The position numbers were made by a program, and so were the translations under genes. From Plazaster borealis (taxonomy: Eukaryota; Echinodermata; Asteroidea; Forcipulatida; Labidiasteridae), in assembly GCA_021014325.1 (NCBI GenBank), contig CM037459.1:1426001-1490000 (forward strand): DNA of 64,000 nt, read 5' to 3'. Below the pieces are notes generated by a model. That model made no database searches, was not told the DNA's origin, and saw only the letters and a list, made by a program, of their open reading frames with translations. Positions within the stretch are counted from its first letter, which is position 1; each line of letters opens with the position of its first letter. Shown piece after piece: positions 10,170 through 21,132 of the stretch.

Positions 10170-10650
10170 ACTCTAAAAACTGAAGTGTTAAATTCAACTT
10201 TATAAATGTTACATTCAACACTTGCTAAGTGTGGTGAGCGTGACAGCACTTTAATTGTTGAATCAACACTTTCTAAAATGTGACGGTTCCAATACTCTGT
10301 ATAAAGTGTTAACAAAAGTGTTGGTTTCACACTCTTTGCAAATGCTAAACCAACCATTCAATGACCCGTATACCAATTAGATAATGTTGAGAAAGTGTTG
10401 GATGCAACCCTTTGAAAATGTTAATCCAACCATTTGATGGCCCTTTCACCTATTCGATTATGTTGAGAAAGTGTTGGGATCCAGCCCTTTCAAAGTGTTA
10501 AAACAACAATTTGATGACCTATTTACCAATTAGATAGTGTTGGTAAAGTGGTGGGATCCAACCCTTTGTAAAATGTTAAAACAACAATTAGATTACCCTG
10601 CCACCATTTGGATGATGTTGGGATTCAACCCTTTTGAAAATGTTGAAATG
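10170..10650. repeat. MITE-like end followed by a 76-77 bp tandem repeat
   Basis: The start, cactctaaaaactgaagtgt, resembles the terminus of a short DNA element, and TA stands at the break point. It passes into four or more 76-77 bp units with the frame ccaaccattyratgaccc, accaattagataatgttg, agaaagtgttgggatcc, aaccctttgaaaatgtt. Unit starts near 10350, 10426, 10503 and 10580 give the period. Confidence 0.65.
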
Positions 10651-10775
10651 ATACACATAAATATCCATCCTTTTTTTACACAAAGAAAAAATATCTGTGA
10701 GAGGAAGGTATTTTATTTTGCATTAAAACGATTATCAAATCTTGAAATTACAAACTGTAAACGGTTCTAAAGAAA

Positions 10776-13237
10776 CAGGGCCCAACTTCATGGCTCTACT
10801 CACTGGTGATTTCTGCGCTAACAGTAACTCTCCGCTTATAGGGTAAGCGTTGAATTTCTGCGGAAGCAATTTCCTTACAAAATATGCAATTTTCGATTTT
10901 TAAGATGGACTACAACGAAAACTCACACATTAAATTTACTATCGAACCTTGTTTATGTTGTGTTCAGGTAACAGTTTATTGTTGTGGTCATGTTTTTCTC
11001 TAAATAATTTTGTTGCAATTTGAACAAAAAAATTAGACCTCGATTCTTAGATTTTGAAATTTCCCGCCCTGTACTGGTTCCCGGCAACGATCCATTGAAA
11101 ACCACAATGAAATCCACGATATAATACCAGCGGACTTGTAAACCAGCGAAAAGTGATGACGTACTACCCATGAGCAACCGAGAGTAAACAAAAGACGCCA
11201 TGTTATTCCGTGTGTATTATGTATGCGTTTTCCCCATGCAGAGGCATGAAGTTTTTACGAAGCTTTTTTTTATTTGATAATTATCCAATTCTGATTCACG
11301 GTTATCGTCATTTTCTCTCCTTGTCTCTTTTTCGTGCGTGAATGTGCGTTACACGATCCGACGGATATATCATGGAGGAAGAAAATAGGGATATATAGAC
11401 CATGTGAACTTTGTTTACAATAAGTGTGACCTTGTGCATTCTTTGGGTATTCTGGCAGGCAAGATACTACACAGGTCCTATGGGAAAGTTGACATTTTGT
11501 GTCATAATTTCCACATAAATCCAAGAATTATGAAAGTAAAAGCTGGACAAGTTTTGAGATGTGCCCCCTTTCATCATATCAAAAGTTGATAGGAATTAGA
11601 CAGTGCAATCTCCATAAAATATAAGATTTTATGTTTTATTCCATTAGTCTGTGTACAAATCGTGCCTGCAGGAAGTCCAGGCTCTGTGGCTCTTTTGTAA
11701 ACATGTGATGTCATAGGTCACATCGTCTATAAACGTAAAACAAAATCACTCGAAGGCGCCGCGAAACGCTGACCGCATCATTGTGATCATGTGTTGTATT
11801 TTGTGTGGCGTGATATCACGCCTGTAGTCTTTGTCGTTGTTTTCAGGCCTGTAGTCTTTGTCACTTTGCGTGTGACAAAAATGCAAGAAACTTTGAGCGC
11901 TAGAGGGCGTTTCGGAACAATGCGATAGCGCGAGATTAAACGCCCTCTATTGGTGAAATTACGCGAACCAGTTACAAACGCCTTGAGATAAGACTCGACG
12001 TGTCTGCGCATGCTCGGAAAATCGGTTATTCCCCCAAAATTGCATCGTCCGTTTTTTTTTTTAAATACAATTTTGTCAGTAAAATACATGTTTTGGGGCC
12101 TGTAGTCTTTGTCACTTTGCGTGTGACAAAAATGCAAGAAACGTTGAGCGCTAGAGGGCGTTTCGGAACAATGCGATAGCGCGAGATTAAACGCCCTCTA
12201 TTGGTGAAATTAAGCGAACCAGTTACAAACGCCTTGAGATAAGACTCGACGTGTCTGCGCATGCTCGGAAAATCGGTTATTCCCCCAAAATTGCATCGTC
12301 CGGTTTTTTTTTTAATACAATTTTGTCAGTAAAATACGTGTTTTGGGAATAAAGAATACAGTTTTTGAACTTCAGAGGTTGGCAGGTCTGGTTTGGCAAC
12401 AAAGTTTCGTTTGAAGCCTGGATCGATCCCCACATTGAAAGCGCCAAAGATTGAGATAATTTTTTGTTTTGTATTTCTGTTATTCCGCATTGTTTTGTAC
12501 GGTAAAAATGCTTGGACACGATCGACCCGAGGTAAAGCGTCATGGGTACTACGTCACACACAAAGTATGAATTATTCATGAGTTAAGGGCTTTTGCTGAA
12601 ACTGAGTTTTTTGGGTCGTAGAACGCCGATCAATTTGGGGTTTTTTTGGCATGAAGGAACAAGTTTTATAGAACAATAATAATATATTAGTAGTCCATCT
12701 TTACAATATTCAATGTTTGAATGTGAACATTATAATTTAAACTTTGAGACATGAACATACCTGGTCAATTTCATACAGCTGCTTAATCACAAAAAACCAA
12801 TTAGGCACAAAAGGGTTTTTACTTGGCAGAAAGAGGTTACTAGCCATGTTACCGTATCATGTGCTTATTTTGTAACTGGACCCCTGCTTATTTGTGCTCA
12901 GCAGGTATTTGTTACTCAGTATTTTCACCATTTTCTGCTTGTGAGATAAGTGTTGAATTCTGCAAAAGCTGAGTAAGTTAGTTCAGAATGCTTTTTAACG
13001 TCAAGTATGGGCAAGTGTACATTCCTTGCTAACCTGTAAAAAAATTGTGTTAACATAAAAGTGCATTCCACAGCTTAGCAATGAATTATGCGAGTGCCTA
13101 TGAATACTTCATGTTTTATATTAAGCATTATTTGCTTATACCAAGCAAGCACAGAAATTTTGCACTAACCCTGTGAGTGGAGAATAGTGACCATTCAGCA
13201 CAGAAATCCGTGTAAACAGAGCAATGAAATCGGCCCA
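10776..13237. mobile_element. 2.46-kb DNA element with GGGCCC..TTCAT ends (no transposase seen)
   Basis: The left end cagggcccaacttcatggct and the right end gagcaatgaaatcggccca are imperfect inverted repeats. They match the ends of the 135-bp MITE at 40986 (cagggcccaatttcatggca). The interior has no long frame, a 251-bp tandem pair (11846-12347), and a diverged copy of the TATA-type promoter region (ggtcacatcgtctataaac near 11718-11736). Borders are set by the ends only; no target duplication is clear. Confidence 0.45.
11846..12347. repeat. tandem pair of 251-bp units
   Basis: Units start ggcctgtagtctttgtcact at 11846 and 12097 and are nearly identical. Each holds the inverted repeat agagggcgttt / aaacgccctct around 35 nt. 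A third partial start lies just before (about 11819-11845). Confidence 0.75.
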
Positions 13238-13592
13238 TATCTAAATAGCCAGTTTGAACATAAACATTTTCAACAGAAAACATTAACATTAAAAACCATC
13301 TCAATTGTGTGCTTATTTGAACTCGGCGTTCTATTAAAACCGCACCAATTTGCCTTTCTATTGTGAAATTCTATAGACGTCGACGGTCGGAGGTTAGCGA
13401 AGTATAGCATTTCCCTGACCTGGAGCATAATGACAGTCGTATGTACGTGCACAACGCATGAACACATTACTACAGAACAGAGGCCTACACAGCATAAAGG
13501 GCTACATGCAATTCAAACGCACATATTGAGCTCATTTGCGCTGCATCCCGCAATCCGCAGAGAGCAAGAAGTAGACATTTGCGGGAGTCAAG

Positions 13593-13779
13593 ATGAGAAC
13601 ATCAAGGAGCCCGTGGCGTTGGATGATCTTCCTCTCAAAATTTGGTGTTTGTTTCATTGGTCTTGGCTTGCACAAGTCTATGAGTGTATTTATACCCGTA
13701 TTGGTGGAGGATTTTAATATCAGTACTTCGTCAGCGGGTCTTCTTAGCGGCCTTCCGTTCAACATTAGTATAGTAGCAG
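13593..13779 (+). CDS. copy 3 exon 1 (TM1)
   Basis: It encodes MRTSRSPWRWMIFLSKFGVC onward to ISIVA, with donor agcag/gttagt in phase 1. Its upstream block (attgtgaaattctatagacg, from 13363) matches those before the other exon 1 copies but lacks the octamer part. Confidence 0.75.
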
Positions 13780-14297
13780 GTTAGTGTTTAAGTCTATGAA
13801 AGAGGGGACAATGTGTTATTTCAAAACTTTCGCACTCAAAGGAGTATAAGTTGTAAGCTCGATGAGATTTACATTCTCTAAAATAGACAACTCATCCTGA
13901 GTCAGTTTTACCACGCAAATTGACAAAAATACCAAAAAATGCCGACTCATCACTTGAGAATTTTTTTTCTGTGATGAGAAAAAAGAATTAACCTGCAAAA
14001 TCCGAACATTCAGTTCACCATGAAAACAGAGACATCCTATTCCTATTTCCTTAATGTACTCATTTCCAAGAGAGCTGATTGTTCTCTTGCACACTCCGTG
14101 TACGTACAGAAAACCGACTCACACAGACCGCTATCTTAATGTTCGGTCATTTCACCCTCCTTCTGTGAAAGCCTCATTGAACCGCACCATACTTCGAAGG
14201 GCACATATTATTTGTGACGATGAACATTTACCAAATGAACTGGAGCGCCGTAATACAATATATAATAATTTCAAACAATTTACAGCTTTGATGTTTT

Positions 14298-14594
14298 AGG
14301 TGTTCGTGCAATTCAGCACGAACAACTCTTCGTTATTGTTCTGTTTTGGGGTTTTTTAGGTGTTCGGCTCGTCGGCCGAAAACCTATTGTTATTGTTAAG
14401 TTTTTGGGGGTTTTAGGTGTTCGTGCAACATGAGCACGAACACCTCTTGTTATTGTTCCGGGTTTTTTTGTCTAGGTGTTCGTGCAAAATGAGCAAGAAC
14501 ACCTCTTGTTATTGTTCTGTTTTTAGGTGTTCGTGCAATTCAGCACGAACACCTATTGTTTTTAGGTGTTCGTGCAATACAAGCACGAACACCT
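14298..14594 (+). repeat. array of six hairpin palindromes (aggtgttcgtgc / gcacgaacacct)
   Basis: Palindromes of about 28-31 nt lie at 14298-14327, 14358-14385, 14415-14445, 14474-14504, 14525-14554 and 14564-14594. They are separated mostly by ttgttattgttctgtttt-like spacers, plus T or G runs. Loops vary (aattca, aacatga, aatacaa). The second has another stem (ggtgttcggc / gccgaaaacc). The array leads into the Helitron-like body at 14600, and single or double copies stand at the same end of the other elements. Confidence 0.75.
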
Positions 14595-16326
14595 CCTTGT
14601 TTTTGTTGTTTTGTTTTTCTTCTCCATCTTCTCATCTAAAGCATAACTCAGAATTGAAATTGAATTTTACATTGAATCTCATCAGACATTTGAACCTAAA
14701 TATCAAGACGACCCAAACTTGATGATGTCATGATGACGTCATCAGGTATTGAATTACATAAAATCATAGTTTAATATTTGCAAAAAAATCATAACTCATG
14801 AACGACTTGTTTGATTTTTAAAATCTATACATCATCGGAAATTTCGTTAAAAGTTCAACAAACGCTACACAGAAAATGACCCCATTTGACCTTGACTTCC
14901 GGTTCAAACTGGAAGTTGAAAATTTCATAAAATATGTATCTCAAAAACTACTTATCACTTCAGCATAATTTTTGCATCAGGTTGTAGAACGTTGAGTCTG
15001 CACAGAAATAACAACATTTTGACATTAACATCTTGTCTTAAAACCACCGGCATTAAAGCGCACGTTTTTGTTGACTCACTTTGATAACGCGAGATAGTGT
15101 AATAACACGTCTACAAATATACATTGAACGTGTAGTTCAGTTTACTTTAACTTACATGTAGGAATACATTTAGCATCGCTGCATGTTACCTTGTATATTG
15201 CGCACCCCGGCATAAAGATAATACATCTAATACTTGAAAAAATCGTAACTCCTGAACCACACATTGGATTTTTACAATCTATACATCATCTGGAAGGTCT
15301 TTATAAAACCTAACATACGCTACACTAATTTTGACCACGTTTGACCTTGACTTCCGGTTCAAACCGGAAGTTGAAATTTAATGTTTCAAAATTCATAACT
15401 CCTGAACCACACAATGGATTTTAATCATCTATACATCATCAGAAAGGGCTCCAAAGATTTAAGAAACGCTACACACTGTGACCTCATTTGACCTTGACTT
15501 CCGGTTCAAACCGAAAAATAAAAGATAATGTTTCAACAAATCGTTGGAGGTTTACAATCCATACATCATCTAAAACGTCCGCATAAACTAAATGCGCTAC
15601 ACAAAATGTGACCCCTATTTGACCTTGACTTCCGGTCCAAACCGGAAGTTGATGTTAATTTTTTTGACAAATTCATAACTCCTGGACCAGGCATTGGATT
15701 GATAAGGTAGAATGTTGTGACCTATTCATTCAATCACTCCCCACGAACACCTTGTTTTTGTCACATGACAAAAACTGAAAGTCTAGCTTCTTTTTCTTCT
15801 TCATCTTCCTTCCCCGGAACTCTTCTCTAAATCATAACTCAAGATTGAAACTGAATTGAACATTGAAACTCATCAGACAACTGAACCTCAATATGAAGAC
15901 GGCACGCGAACAATGTCGTCATGATGACGTCATCCGGTGTTGAAATACAAGGTTTTTCAAGTTGAAAAATGACCATTTGCTATTTGCTGTATATCCTTGA
16001 ATTTGAAAGGCATGATGTTTATAGTTGGGCATTGGATAGATCAAGACTGGGGCAACATTTAAAAAGTTAACGTCAAAATCGCATGACCTTTACTTCTGGT
16101 CGTACCGGAAGGGCAAAGTTTGCTTTTGGGTTTTTTTCTTTAAAAAAAAATCATTTTTAGGGCTTATCTACGGCATAACTCGAGATTGAAATTGAATTTA
16201 ACAATGAAACTCATAAGACAATTGAACCTTAATATCAAGACGACACAGCCGTGATGATGTTATGATGATGTCATCAGGTATTGAATTACATTAAATCAAA
16301 GTTTAATAATAATAATAATAATAATA

Positions 16327-18147
16327 ACTAGACCTTGAGTTTTTGTTTACTACAAAACACGGTGTTCGTGGTGAGTGATCAAATGAATAGGTCACCTTAT
16401 CAATCCAATTGCTGGTTCAGGAGTTATGAATTTTTCAAAAATTAAACATCAACTTCCGGTTTTGACCGGAGTAAAGGTCAAATAGGGTCACATTTTAAGT
16501 TGCGCGTGTTTAGTTTATGAAGACGTTTTAGATGGTGTATGGATTGTAAACCTCCAACGATTTGTTGAAACATTAACTTTCACTTTCCGGTTTGATCCGG
16601 AAGTCAAGGTCAAATGAGGTCACAGTGTGTAGCGTTTCTTAAATCTTTGGAGCCCTTTCTGATGATGTATAGATGATTAAAAATCCAATGTGTGGTTCAT
16701 GAGTTCTGTTTTTTTCAAATATTAAATTTCATTTTCCAGTTTGAACAGGACGTAAAGGTCAATTGGGGTCACATTCTGTATATCGTTTGTTAAGTTGTTA
16801 CATACTTGTCCAATGATGTATAGAGTGTAAAAATCCATTGTGTTGTTCAGGAATTATGATTTTTGAAACATTAAATTTCAACTTCCGCTTTGAACCGGAA
16901 GTCAGGGTCAAACGGGGTCACAAAAAGTGTAGCGTATGTTAGGTTTTATAAAGACCTTTCAGATGATGTATAGATTGTAAAAATCCAATGTGTGGTTCAG
17001 GAGTTACGAATTTTTCCAGTATTACATGGACTATCTTTATGCAGCGATGCTAAATGTATTCCTACATGTAGTTGATGTAAACTGAACTACACGTTCAATG
17101 TACATGTATCTGTACACGTGCTATTACACTATCGCGCGTTATCAAAGTGTGTCAACACAAACGTGCGCTTTAATGCCGGTGGTTATAAGACATGATGTAA
17201 ATGTCAAATGTTGTTATTTCTGTGCAAAAGTTTGAGCTGGCATAACGTTCTACAACCTGATGCAAAAATTATGCTGAAATGATAAATAGTTTTTGAGATA
17301 CGAATTTTATGAAATTGTAAATTTCCGGATTGAACCGGATTTCAAGGTGAAATGGGGTCACTTTCTGTGCAGCGTTTGTTGAACCTTTAACGAACTTTCC
17401 GATGATGTATAGATTGTAAAAATCCAACATGTCGTTCATGAGTTATGATTTGTTTTCAAATATTAAACTTTGATTTAATGTAATTCAATACCTGATGACG
17501 TAATCATGACATCATCAAGTTTGTGTCGTCTTGATATTTAGGTTCAAATGTCCGATGAGTTTCAATGTAAAATTTAATTTCAATCTTGAGTTATGCCGTA
17601 GATAAGCCCGAAAATGATGTTTTTCAAGAAAAATCCCAAAGGCAAACATTGACCTAGGGGCATGACCTTGAAGAAAAGGTTATACGATTTTGCAGTTAAG
17701 TTTTGAAATGTAGCCCCAGTCTTGATCTATCACATGCCCAATTATGAACATCATAGCTTTCATATTCAATGAGATACAGCAAATACCAAATGGTCATTTT
17801 TCAACTTTAAAACGTTGTAATTCGACACCTGATGACGTCATCATGACGTCATGACAACTGTGCCGTTCTCATATTGAGGTTCAATTGTCTGATGAGTTTC
17901 AAGGTTCAATTCAGTTTCAATGTTGACTTCCGCTATAGAGAAGAGTTCTACGGAAGAAGAAGATGGAGAAAAAAAAAACAGAACAAGAACAAGAACAATA
18001 GGCGTTCGTGCTCATATTGCACGAACACCTAAAAAAACAAAACAGAACAATAACAAGAGGTGTTCGTGCTGTATTGCACGAACACCTAAAAAACAAAACA
18101 GAACAATAACAAGAGGTGTTCGTGCTTGTATTGCACGAACACCTAAT
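16327..18147 (-). mobile_element. Helitron-like element D (reverse), inserted in the LINE tail
   Basis: It begins (reverse 3' end) ctagaccttgagtttttgtt with the hairpin gtttttgt / acaaaac and ends with three hairpin palindromes at 18001-18030, 18058-18087 and 18114-18144. On its two sides stand aataataataa and aataatggagtc, so it split an (AAT)n LINE tail. Monomers read tcaaggtcaaatggggtcac in this direction. Confidence 0.55.
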
Positions 18148-18261
18148 AATGGAGTCTTGTAAAGCGCCGGTATCCGCCCCCCAAAAAAGGGCGCTCATGG
18201 CGCTCGCTCATGATACAAAAAACAGTATAAAAGAAAGGGACAGAAATAAGTATGTTGAAAA
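18148..18261 (-). other. 3' UTR of the nested LINE
   Basis: On the minus strand it runs from the ORF stop through a GC-rich stem (gagcgccatgagcgcccttt) to tttacaagactccattatt, the start of the tail. It resembles the LINE 3' end at 29490-29540. Confidence 0.5.
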
Positions 18262-18833
18262 TCACTGGTCAACATTTACTTCAAAAAGATGAGTTTTAAG
18301 AGCAGTTTTAAATGATGATATTGTATCAGCAGTCCTGATGTGGTAAGGAAAACTATTCCACACTTTTCCTGCAGTAACTATGAATGAACGTGCTCCCCAC
18401 ATGTTCTTTGCCATGTTTTCTACCAGGAGACGTTGATCGGCTGATGTTAGGTTACTGCGTGAAGGAGTGTATTGAGTGGCAAGATCTGAGATGTAGGATG
18501 GCGCCATGTTGTGCAATGATTTAAAGACCAGGAGACCGAGTTTGAAAACTATACTTTGTTCTACTGGTAACCAATGGAGTTGTTTTAGGATAGGAGTGAT
18601 GTGTGATCGTTTGCGTGACCGAGTAACCAGTCTTGCAGCCATGTTTTGCAGACGTTGAAGTCGATTGAGCTGTGATCTGTTTACACCATACAGGAGGGAG
18701 TTGCACATGTCCAGCTTGGAAAAGACAAGGGAGTGAATAAGTAGTTCCGCAGTCTGTGTGTTTATGTACTTGCGAATTAATCCAATGCTGCGAAGAGATA
18801 AACAGGCTGCTTGCGGAACAGCCGAGATGTGAT
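18262..18833 (-). pseudogene. LINE RT C-terminal domain fragment
   Basis: Read on the minus strand, it starts HISAVPQAACLSLRSIGLIR and runs through ITPILKQLHWLPVEQSIVFK and YTPSRSNLTSADQRLL to LKTHLFEVNVDQ and a stop. This is the region after RT in CR1/L2-like ORF2. It is the direct continuation of the fragment ending ELKMN at 21133, with element E in between. Confidence 0.75.
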
Positions 18834-21132
18834 TATTAGGTGTTCGGGCAATCCGCCCGGAACACCTCTTGTTTTTGTTCCGGTTTTTTTTTTCTTTCTT
18901 AATACTTCTTCTGCTTCTCCCCGTCGCGTTTCCGCTAACAAAAGCACACTTCCCAAGCACATATAAACTTGAAACTTCACATATAGTTAGATATCTATTA
19001 GGAGATGAAACCGCTTCAGTTACGTCATGATGACGTCATCAGGTATTGAAATACATTAAATCAAAGCTTAATATTTGAAAAAATCATAACTCGAGAACCC
19101 CATTTTGGATTTGTACAATTTATACATCATCGGAAAGGGCATTGGATACTGAACAATAAATACATTGAGTGTGACCCCGTTTGACCCCGGCTTCTGGTTC
19201 AAATTGGAAGTTGAACATTTCAAAAATTCATAATCTCAGCCAATACCTAGCGCACTGTGTGGCATCCACTTAACAAAGTAGGATGACGTGCACATAGCCA
19301 TACATTGTGCAAAAGGCATCAGCCATACGTTGTGTGCAAATTTTGAAAGTCCATTGAACATCATTGCGTTGTTTATTCTTGTACGTATTACAACACGTTG
19401 TCGCGAACATACAATCTCAAACTCATTCAAAGTTCAGTGTGAATTTATTTATGTTTTGCCCGTCTGATGGCTTAATGGAAAATAAGAAATAGAAGAGGAG
19501 GTTTCACTGAGATGTCCACCTGCTTTAGAGATTTGTATGACTTTAAATAACTGACAAATAGCTAAACCAAAAAAGAACGACATTGATTCGCTTCTCATCA
19601 AACACCGAGACCCACATACATTACGTTGATCGACGTGACAATGCCTGCCAAAAGCTCTTTAGGCCCGCTGAGTTTGCCCTTCAGACACGGTGATTACACT
19701 GCGGTAAGCTTTGTTTCAAAATCATCGTTAAAAAAGAGGGGGCATTCCTTTTTTCGTCTACAATCATGTTGATATGTTTCATTCGTAAACTTGCCAAGTG
19801 GTATTCTTTTTAACTTACAAAAGAGTTTATTAATTTGATCATGGTATGATTTCTAACTGTCGGATTTGAATTGATGCTAACCGTTGAGGTATATGTAGCC
19901 TACATGTACTGTGTGTGCAAAAATCATATCGCGTGAATCAAAAGGGTTTTGACTTTAACGAAGTACTTGATCGAGAGCAAAGAAGAAGTAATATTTGCTG
20001 AAATTAATTTACAAGTGGTCATAGATCCAGACATACGGTTCACATCCTATAGAAATATTTTAAAAGTACCACGAAAAAATAATTTTAGCTGATGATATCC
20101 TTCTCCAGTGGAAAAATCACAAACTTGAACTATATAAACTTTAAAATGTATGTTCATGACTTGTTAACAATACTATACAGCATCAGTTGTTTGCCAACCG
20201 TTCAGATGGTGTACATTTTCTTTAAGATTGAACACGGATGCCTGTACGGAACAATCAATAATTTGTCAAGATTTTAAAGTATAAGCTGAGAATAAAAATT
20301 GTATACATATGTCCAAAACTAGCATTGCCTCCATTTGTCTATGATTCGGATATATTCCCCTTAGGCCTACACCCACCAACGGCACACAGAATGATGGCAT
20401 ATTACCCAAGCACACAAGAAACTTTGTTAATTAACTAAATTTGTTTGCAAACTATCGAATTCCCATCCACAAACAACGGTGTCCTAGTTGTTTTTGTTAG
20501 AAGCTAACTCCTAGTCTTAAGCTAACTCCCACAAATGACGTCACATGGAAGCGCACCGAAAACGGCAGAAGTGTTTTAATTTTTTCAAAAACTTGAGGTT
20601 GGGGCCTAACTTTTTGATTAATAATTACGAAAAATCCAGAAGTGTAAACACATCAAAATTACAATTAAATGACAAACAAACACATTATAAACAAGTTTAA
20701 AGAGCATCCCGTTCAAATATTCTCGCTCAAGTAACTGTTTGAACTAACCATGTACTTAATAGACCGTAGTGTGTCAATGAAACCGCAAAGGTTTTGGGGA
20801 TGATGACGTCATCGATGACGTCATAACATTAAATCAATGTTTAATATTGAACAAAAATCTTATCTGAAGAACCATAATTGCTACACACAAGATCTTTGGA
20901 CCATGTGAAAGACCCTGTAGTATTTTTTAAATCTTACACAAAGTTTGACCCCCTGTGACCTTTACTTCCGTTTAATTGTTTTTATTTCATGTTTTGTTTT
21001 TTAGTTTATACAAAACTCGCAAAAGTACTGAGTATATACAGTGCTTCAAACAGATCGGAAAAGGGTTAAAACCAAATTATAAAAACAAACCGAACACCGT
21101 TTGTTTGTAATTTACAAACAAGATAAGTCTAG
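18834..21132 (+). mobile_element. Helitron-like element E, inserted in the LINE RT frame
   Basis: The start is a hairpin aggtgttcgggc / gcccggaacacct (18838-18867). The end is tttgtttgtaatttacaaac then aagataagtctag (to 21132). LINE sequence on both sides joins without loss: ...ELKM-N at 21133 on, and HISAV before 18833, sharing gatgtgatt/tcattttgag. The target is TT and no longer duplication is seen. It belongs to the subfamily that carries a unique segment of about 1.2 kb (19236-20500), also present at 42240-43216. Confidence 0.6.
19641..19703 (+). pseudogene. possible captured first exon inside element E
   Basis: ATG starts a 21-codon frame, MPAKSSLGPLSLPFRHGDYT plus A, ending at GCG/GTAAGC, a good splice donor. 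Element copies at 42569 and 57494 keep MPAKGVLGPLSLPFRHDD but end in TAA. The shape (ATG, short exon, strong donor) fits a piece of a host gene taken up by the element. I do not recognise the parent gene. It could also be chance. Confidence 0.3.

Noticed and set aside
14298..14594. CRISPR-like pattern of short palindromes with spacers
   Set aside because: Spacers are repeated T/G-rich sequence, not unique. The palindromes mark ends of a mobile element in a eukaryotic genome, and no cas gene is present.
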